Below, one piece after another: positions 60,219 through 64,000 of a stretch of DNA of 64,000 bases (position 1 is its first letter; every line of letters begins with the position of its first letter). The position numbers were made by a program, and so were the translations under genes. Under the pieces are notes generated by a model. It made no database searches. It was not told the DNA's origin and was given only the letters and a program-made list of their open reading frames with translations. Origin of the DNA: Synechococcus sp. PCC 7336 (GTDB lineage: Bacteria; Cyanobacteriota; Cyanobacteriia; Thermostichales; PCC-7336); contig NZ_CM001776.1 in the NCBI RefSeq assembly GCF_000332275.1, positions 3,399,426 through 3,463,425 of the forward strand, given 5' to 3'.

Positions 60219-61298
60219 TTGTGCGAGAAGTGGTGGGTTGGTGGCGTTGTCACTGGAGCTGCTGTGGGGATAGCGATCGCAGGGTTTACAGCACTAGCCC
60301 CAGCAGCACTACCAGTAGCAGCCACCATTCTCGGTGTGGTAGCCCTCGGGACGACTTTGAATAATATCGGTCGTCGCTTGGATGAGGTAGATGAGGCGAT
60401 CGCCCGAGAGGAGCAGAGAGCGCAACAAAATCTCTCGACTCCAGTCAATGGTTTAACGCCCCGCCAACTCCGCCGCAGAGCGGCTATTGGAGGTGCTCTC
60501 CAGTTGGGAACTAATCTGTCAGAATTTATCTTTGGCACCGATTTCGCCACCGGTAGAGTCTTAACCACGGAAGAGCGAACCAGTGCAGGTGCTTCAGCCG
60601 CTGTCGAGGGACTGGCTGAGATTATTACTGCCGGGGCAGCGCCAGACAATATTTTTCGCTCCTTTCCCGATGGCCCTCGAACGAGCACTCTCGGGCAAAC
60701 TCGCAATGCTGGGGACCTTTTACCCAATGCTTTAAGGGGAAGAGGCGATGTAGACGGATTATTGGATGCAATTTCTAGCCCAAACGATAATGTCACAAGA
60801 GGAGTTTTCGGCCCCAATGCGGGAAGGAATGGGGCAAGAGAAGTTCTGCCTGGTGGCAACGGCCAAGCAGTTGCCGGACATGGTGCATTTGTCTTTGGCT
60901 CAGGAGATGCGATTATACCCAGCGGAACAACCCTAGTGGTTCCCAGGGAGAATATCAGAATTTCTGATACAACCGGAAGAGTCCTGGAAAGCATCGATCT
61001 AGAGCGCTTGGTCAGTGCAGGGCCAAGAGCTAGAAGCCGATTAATACGGCAGCAGCTTGACAATCTAGGAGTAACCAATAGGTCCGCACGTAATCGTGTT
61101 TTACAAGATCTTAGGGATTTGCAAGTATTTAGACCAGGTGATGCAGCACCAAACTTCACGGCCGCACCACCTGATTTCAAACTGACAGTCTTTGAAGAAT
61201 CAACAACTGTTAATACAGAGACACTTTTGAGTGATATCCTTCAAGAGAATGGAGGTGCTTGTGCTCTTGCTACATGTACCGAGTTTATATTGAGGTGA
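60219..61298 (+). CDS. Orphan RHS tail with Stv-like ('putative adhesin') domain
   Basis: Starts (TTG 60219) at the hydrophobic anchor VGGVVTGAAVGIAIAGFTAL and is nearly identical to RHS-2 58565-59005, then switches. The unique tail has GGNGQAVAGHGAFVFGSGDA, IIPSGTTLVVPRENIRISDT and a Cys-containing end (GGACALATCTEFIL). The GHG ... vPxGTTL ... C-rich end pattern recalls the Stv/'putative adhesin' domain of polymorphic toxins. A frame difference of the first codons relative to RHS-2 marks the junction. Immunity candidate four bases downstream. Confidence 0.6.
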   Translation: MCEKWWVGGVVTGAAVGIAIAGFTALAPAALPVAATILGVVALGTTLNNIGRRLDEVDEAIAREEQRAQQNLSTPVNGLTPRQLRRRAAIGGALQLGTNLSEFIFGTDFATGRVLTTEERTSAGASAAVEGLAEIITAGAAPDNIFRSFPDGPRTSTLGQTRNAGDLLPNALRGRGDVDGLLDAISSPNDNVTRGVFGPNAGRNGAREVLPGGNGQAVAGHGAFVFGSGDAIIPSGTTLVVPRENIRISDTTGRVLESIDLERLVSAGPRARSRLIRQQLDNLGVTNRSARNRVLQDLRDLQVFRPGDAAPNFTAAPPDFKLTVFEESTTVNTETLLSDILQENGGACALATCTEFILR

Positions 61299-61302
61299 GA
61301 TA

Positions 61303-61872
61303 ATGTACTATCCTGACTTGTCGTGCTATAGAGTCGAAGAGTCTGAGGGGATCGCCGAGGTATATCCAGAAGTCAAAAATATTGGATGGTTGTGGGAAGG
61401 TATTCCTTTCCCAAAAGGAAGTATATCGCCTCATCTTGTTCAAAAACTAAAAGAAATGCTGTTTCTAGACTTGAAGAATGATGAAGACAAAAAGAATAAG
61501 GCATTTTATGAAAACAAAGCAATCCTAATCCACCAAATGTACATAAGGGGGCGACCTCATCTGTGTAATATCTGCCAGAACAGAAAAGAGATTTGGATCG
61601 AACCTAATGGATTGAAATACTATTCTGGCACCAAATCGAAACTATTAGGGCACAATGAAATATGTATACCTTCTTTAAAAGAAAGAGAATTTTATGTCTT
61701 TCCGACCATGCTTTATCATTATATTTGTGTCCATAATTATTTACCTCCAAAAGAATTTTTAGATGCCTTAAATGAATTCGATCTGGGCAAGCCCTATAAT
61801 GCTGATAAGGCACAAGGAGATTTGGTTTATTTAAAAATGCCGTCAGGCCAGGTAAATAGTTTTGTTCCTTGA
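61303..61872 (+). CDS. Candidate immunity protein (DUF7919-like)
   Basis: 189 residues, ATG 61303. MYYPDLSCYRVEESEGIAEV, NIGWLWEGIPFPKGSISPHL, a CNIC pair near residue 86, LGHNEICIPS and FPTMLYHYICVHNYLPPKEF. The YPDLS..Y / NIGWL..FP.G / C..C / YHYI..H.Y.PP.EF pattern recurs in a small family found next to toxin genes. Role inferred from position after the orphan tail. Confidence 0.6.
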   Translation: MYYPDLSCYRVEESEGIAEVYPEVKNIGWLWEGIPFPKGSISPHLVQKLKEMLFLDLKNDEDKKNKAFYENKAILIHQMYIRGRPHLCNICQNRKEIWIEPNGLKYYSGTKSKLLGHNEICIPSLKEREFYVFPTMLYHYICVHNYLPPKEFLDALNEFDLGKPYNADKAQGDLVYLKMPSGQVNSFVP

Positions 61873-62069
61873 CAACTTTCATGAGGTGTGATGTCAGGTA
61901 GAGAGGACTCCTCCAATACTTAGGTCTGGTTTGTATTCCCCGTTTTCTCCCACCTTTTGGTAACCGGGAGTGTCACAAGATTCGACCCTATATGGGGTAA
62001 AACTAGGGTATGGTTCAAAATTGGGCAATTTAGGGTAACAAAATAGGCGCAATCGAGCCACCTTAATGA
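61873..62069. other. Spacer between cassettes
   Basis: About 200 bp without a gene. No TIR-ended repeat copy is found here, in contrast to the gap after 60079. Confidence 0.6.
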
Positions 62070-63137
62070 TGGCTGTGGGGAGCGATCGCAGGGTTTACAG
62101 CACTAGCCCCAGCAGCACTACCAGTAGCAGCCACCATTCTCGGTGTGGTAGCCCTCGGGACGACTTTGAATAATATCGGTCGTCGCTTGGATGAGGTAGA
62201 TGAGGCGATCGCCCGAGAGGAGCAGAGAGCGCAACAAAATCTCTCGACTCCAGTCAATGGTTTAACGCCCCGCCAACTCCGCCGCAGAGCGGCTATTGGA
62301 GGTGCTCTCCAGTTGGGAACTAATCTGTCAGAATTTATCTTTGGCACCGATTTCGCCACCGGTAGAGTCTTAACCACGGAAGAGCGAACCAGTGCAGGTG
62401 CTTCAGCCGCTGTCGAGGGACTGGCTGAGATTATTACTGCCGGGGCAGCGCCAGACAATATTTTTCGCTCCTTTCCCGATGGCCCTCGAACGAGCACTCT
62501 CGGCCCAGATACTGGGGACTTTTTTCCGCCACCCTTAGTTCCGGGGCGTCGAAATAACCTCTCAGACAATGTCCCAGACCCCGCTGAAGTCCGCGCTCGT
62601 CTCAATGCCAGTCGCGCCAGCAGAGCTGAAGATCCCTCTGGATTCGCAGATTTCTCTCGAGATATAGATCGGAGATTTGGCCCAAATAGTTCAGGAGGAA
62701 TTAGTAACGGTGTTGAAGGTAGAGATTTCTTTAGAGAAGTAGAGATTACAGATCTTAGAGGAAATCCAGTAGGAGAGTTTGATGAAATCGATTTTAGGAA
62801 CGGTATCTTTTTCGAAGATAAGTCTGCTTCAGGTCTGAATATAGTTAATCCAAGAACTGGTTTGCCAGCTCAAACTCCACAACAGTTTGTCGATAGACAG
62901 ATTGTTGGGAAAACTCGTAATAGGATCAACAATCTTTTGAACGTTGCCGATTCAACTCGTTCCACTGTTAATGGAACACAAAATACTCCTGATTTATCGG
63001 ATATTCGAGACATACGTTCATTTGTGTTTCGGGTAGAGGCTAACTCCCCCGAGTTAAGAACAGCTGTTGATAATGGTTTGAATCAACTTCGCTCAGATTT
63101 TCCAGACTTTCAGTTCGATGTTCAATTCGGGAGGTAA
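62070..63137 (+). CDS. Orphan RHS tail with PD-(D/E)XK (REase-type) nuclease
   Basis: Open frame from 62070 with no start at its head (first start GTG 62145). It begins within the anchor GAIAGFTALAPAALPVAATI and matches RHS-2 to the codons for DPSGFADFSR, a longer shared part than in the previous orphan. The unique tail contains DFFREVEITDLRGNPVGEFD, EIDFRNGIFFEDKSASGLNI, then FRVEANSPELRTAVDNGL. GEFDEID...FFEDKSA is a clear PD-(D/E)XK restriction-endonuclease-type active site. Immunity candidate two bases downstream. Confidence 0.72.
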   Translation, partial: WLWGAIAGFTALAPAALPVAATILGVVALGTTLNNIGRRLDEVDEAIAREEQRAQQNLSTPVNGLTPRQLRRRAAIGGALQLGTNLSEFIFGTDFATGRVLTTEERTSAGASAAVEGLAEIITAGAAPDNIFRSFPDGPRTSTLGPDTGDFFPPPLVPGRRNNLSDNVPDPAEVRARLNASRASRAEDPSGFADFSRDIDRRFGPNSSGGISNGVEGRDFFREVEITDLRGNPVGEFDEIDFRNGIFFEDKSASGLNIVNPRTGLPAQTPQQFVDRQIVGKTRNRINNLLNVADSTRSTVNGTQNTPDLSDIRDIRSFVFRVEANSPELRTAVDNGLNQLRSDFPDFQFDVQFGR

Positions 63138-63139
63138 AA

Positions 63140-63484
63140 GTGTCTGTATCTGCTTATATCATCAACCCTAAAAATAAAGAAGAAGAAGCTTTTTCTATTC
63201 CTTTATCTAGCGAGAAAGTATTTAACACGTATTGGCTATTAGGTTGTCAGCAAAATAATTTAGATTTGATTGCGGAAATGTCTTATGGTGTAGAAATTGG
63301 AGCTGAAAATTATATTTCACTTATCAATGAACTGTCTATACTCAAATCTTGGATTGAGAAAGAACTGGCTCTAGATCAATCTTTAGAGATAGTTCAAAAA
63401 ATTAATCTCTTGACTAAGGAACTAGAAAGCATTTTTAAGCTAGATAAGTTCGACCGTAATGATGTCATTCTTTTTATTGGATAG
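63140..63484 (+). CDS. Candidate immunity protein
   Basis: 114 residues from GTG 63140, two bases after the toxin tail. LSSEKVFNTYWLLGCQQNNL, then helical SLINELSILKSWIEKELALD. Acidic, no recognised domain; role inferred from position. Confidence 0.6.
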   Translation: MSVSAYIINPKNKEEEAFSIPLSSEKVFNTYWLLGCQQNNLDLIAEMSYGVEIGAENYISLINELSILKSWIEKELALDQSLEIVQKINLLTKELESIFKLDKFDRNDVILFIG

Positions 63485-63844
63485 CAAGCAAAAAATTACA
63501 ATGCTCCAATAATCTCCTCACCGAGGCTAATACGTTAATGAAGTCGCTTTGCTCCGCCTGTTCCGCATCGCCGGTTATCAAGCGCACGGTCGTGCAACGG
63601 CAATGCTAGTCCCCCCACCCGCGCTAATCGCGCCTCCCAATTCGCGCCAAGCCGCCCCCGCGCAACCCCGCTAATGCCCAACAGTGCCATCAACGAAGCG
63701 GGGGCAACGCACCCACCCACCCGCCGTAGCTGCTTGGCGCGGGGATAAAACCATAAGGCGCGACTCATTGAGATTTCTTTGCTCCTCAAAGGTAAGAGCA
63801 GGTAAACCTGCCCTCACCTTCGAGGTCAAACATTAATTTTCCGG
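63485..63844. other. GC-rich gene-free block
   Basis: 63535-63760 is sharply more GC-rich than the preceding cassettes and contains short C-runs and palindromic bits (GCACGGTCGTGC). A minus-strand frame (63535-63789) exists but its basic, low-complexity translation looks non-biological. Just outside is a purine-rich stretch. I see no certain feature. Confidence 0.4.
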
Positions 63845-64000
63845 CTAACTTTGGCTTGCTAACTCCCGCTGACTAGCTGCCTGTCTCAACATAGATTGTT
63901 TAGCCGCATGTCTTAGGATTAACCCTTCTAAAAGCCCCTTCGCCAGAGCTTTATCCTCTTCGTCAAAATCCCGAATCGCCTCAAATTGGAGTTTTAGCTG
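63845..64000 (-). CDS. C-terminus of a probable XRE-type regulator (5' end outside window)
   Basis: The minus strand is open from the window edge to TAG 63845-63847: QLKLQFEAIRDFDEEDKALA then KGLLEGLILRHAAKQSML. The DFDEEDKxLAKxLLEGLILRH pattern is the usual tail of XRE-family repressors. The DNA-binding part is outside the window. Confidence 0.5.
   Translation of the reverse strand, partial: QLKLQFEAIRDFDEEDKALAKGLLEGLILRHAAKQSMLRQAASQRELASQS

Noticed and set aside
63485..63790. Integron attC site in the GC-rich block
   Set aside because: A GCCCAAC-like core box exists, but no matching GTTRRRY partner and no integrase gene were found.

Overview
The window is a piece of a cyanobacterial chromosome. 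HIP1 palindromes (GCGATCGC) are scattered through the first 28 kb. Cyanobacterial marker genes are present: ndhM, the Ycf65/PSRP-3 ribosomal protein, a Ycf37-like TPR protein and a DUF2996 gene. I cannot name the species from the sequence alone.

Region 1 (1-28.2 kb) is mostly ordinary housekeeping DNA: the N-terminal three quarters of cobN (running off the left edge), an alpha/beta hydrolase, PSRP-3, rbgA, a MurG-like glycosyltransferase, bioF, an Sfp/HetI-type phosphopantetheinyl transferase, an esterase, an orphan PhnD-type lipoprotein, gatA, ndhM, nrdR, nadK, a universal stress protein and three Uma2-family genes (one frameshifted). Two items stand out. One is a fused CofG-CofH FO synthase (FbiC type). 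The other is a large RTX-repeat protein with a vanadium-haloperoxidase-like C-terminal domain. Small relics also lie here: a TnpB tail with its right-end hairpin beside bioF, a 5'-truncated IS1182 transposase, and an antitoxin whose toxin gene is cut to about 17 codons.

Region 2 (28.2-37.6 kb) is a mobile-element zone. It holds an ISL3 element with perfect 44-bp inverted repeats sitting in the remnant of a winged-helix gene, a tyrosine recombinase, and IS5, IS4 and IS1 elements. Between them is the first orphan toxin-tail/immunity pair.

Region 3 (37.6-63.5 kb) is an RHS polymorphic-toxin locus. A 5'-truncated RHS gene of about 2,660 codons has an embedded FG-GAP propeller, near-identical 126-bp YD repeats and a NucA/NucB-like tail; it is followed by a SUKH immunity gene. 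Then come promoterless orphan tails, most with their own candidate immunity gene: PD-(D/E)XK-like, PIN-like, ART-like paired with a macro-domain-like protein, and others. A second truncated RHS gene follows with a different tail, then two more orphan tail/immunity pairs. Orphan tails start with stretches nearly identical to the RHS genes at one of three anchor positions, so they could be swapped onto an RHS core by homologous recombination. A small TIR-ended repeat (three copies) lies just after immunity genes and may mark cassette borders. IS4, ISL3 and IS21 copies and a 0.57-kb duplication show that the locus has been rearranged repeatedly.

The right end holds a GC-rich block without a recognised gene and the C-terminus of a probable XRE-type regulator on the minus strand.
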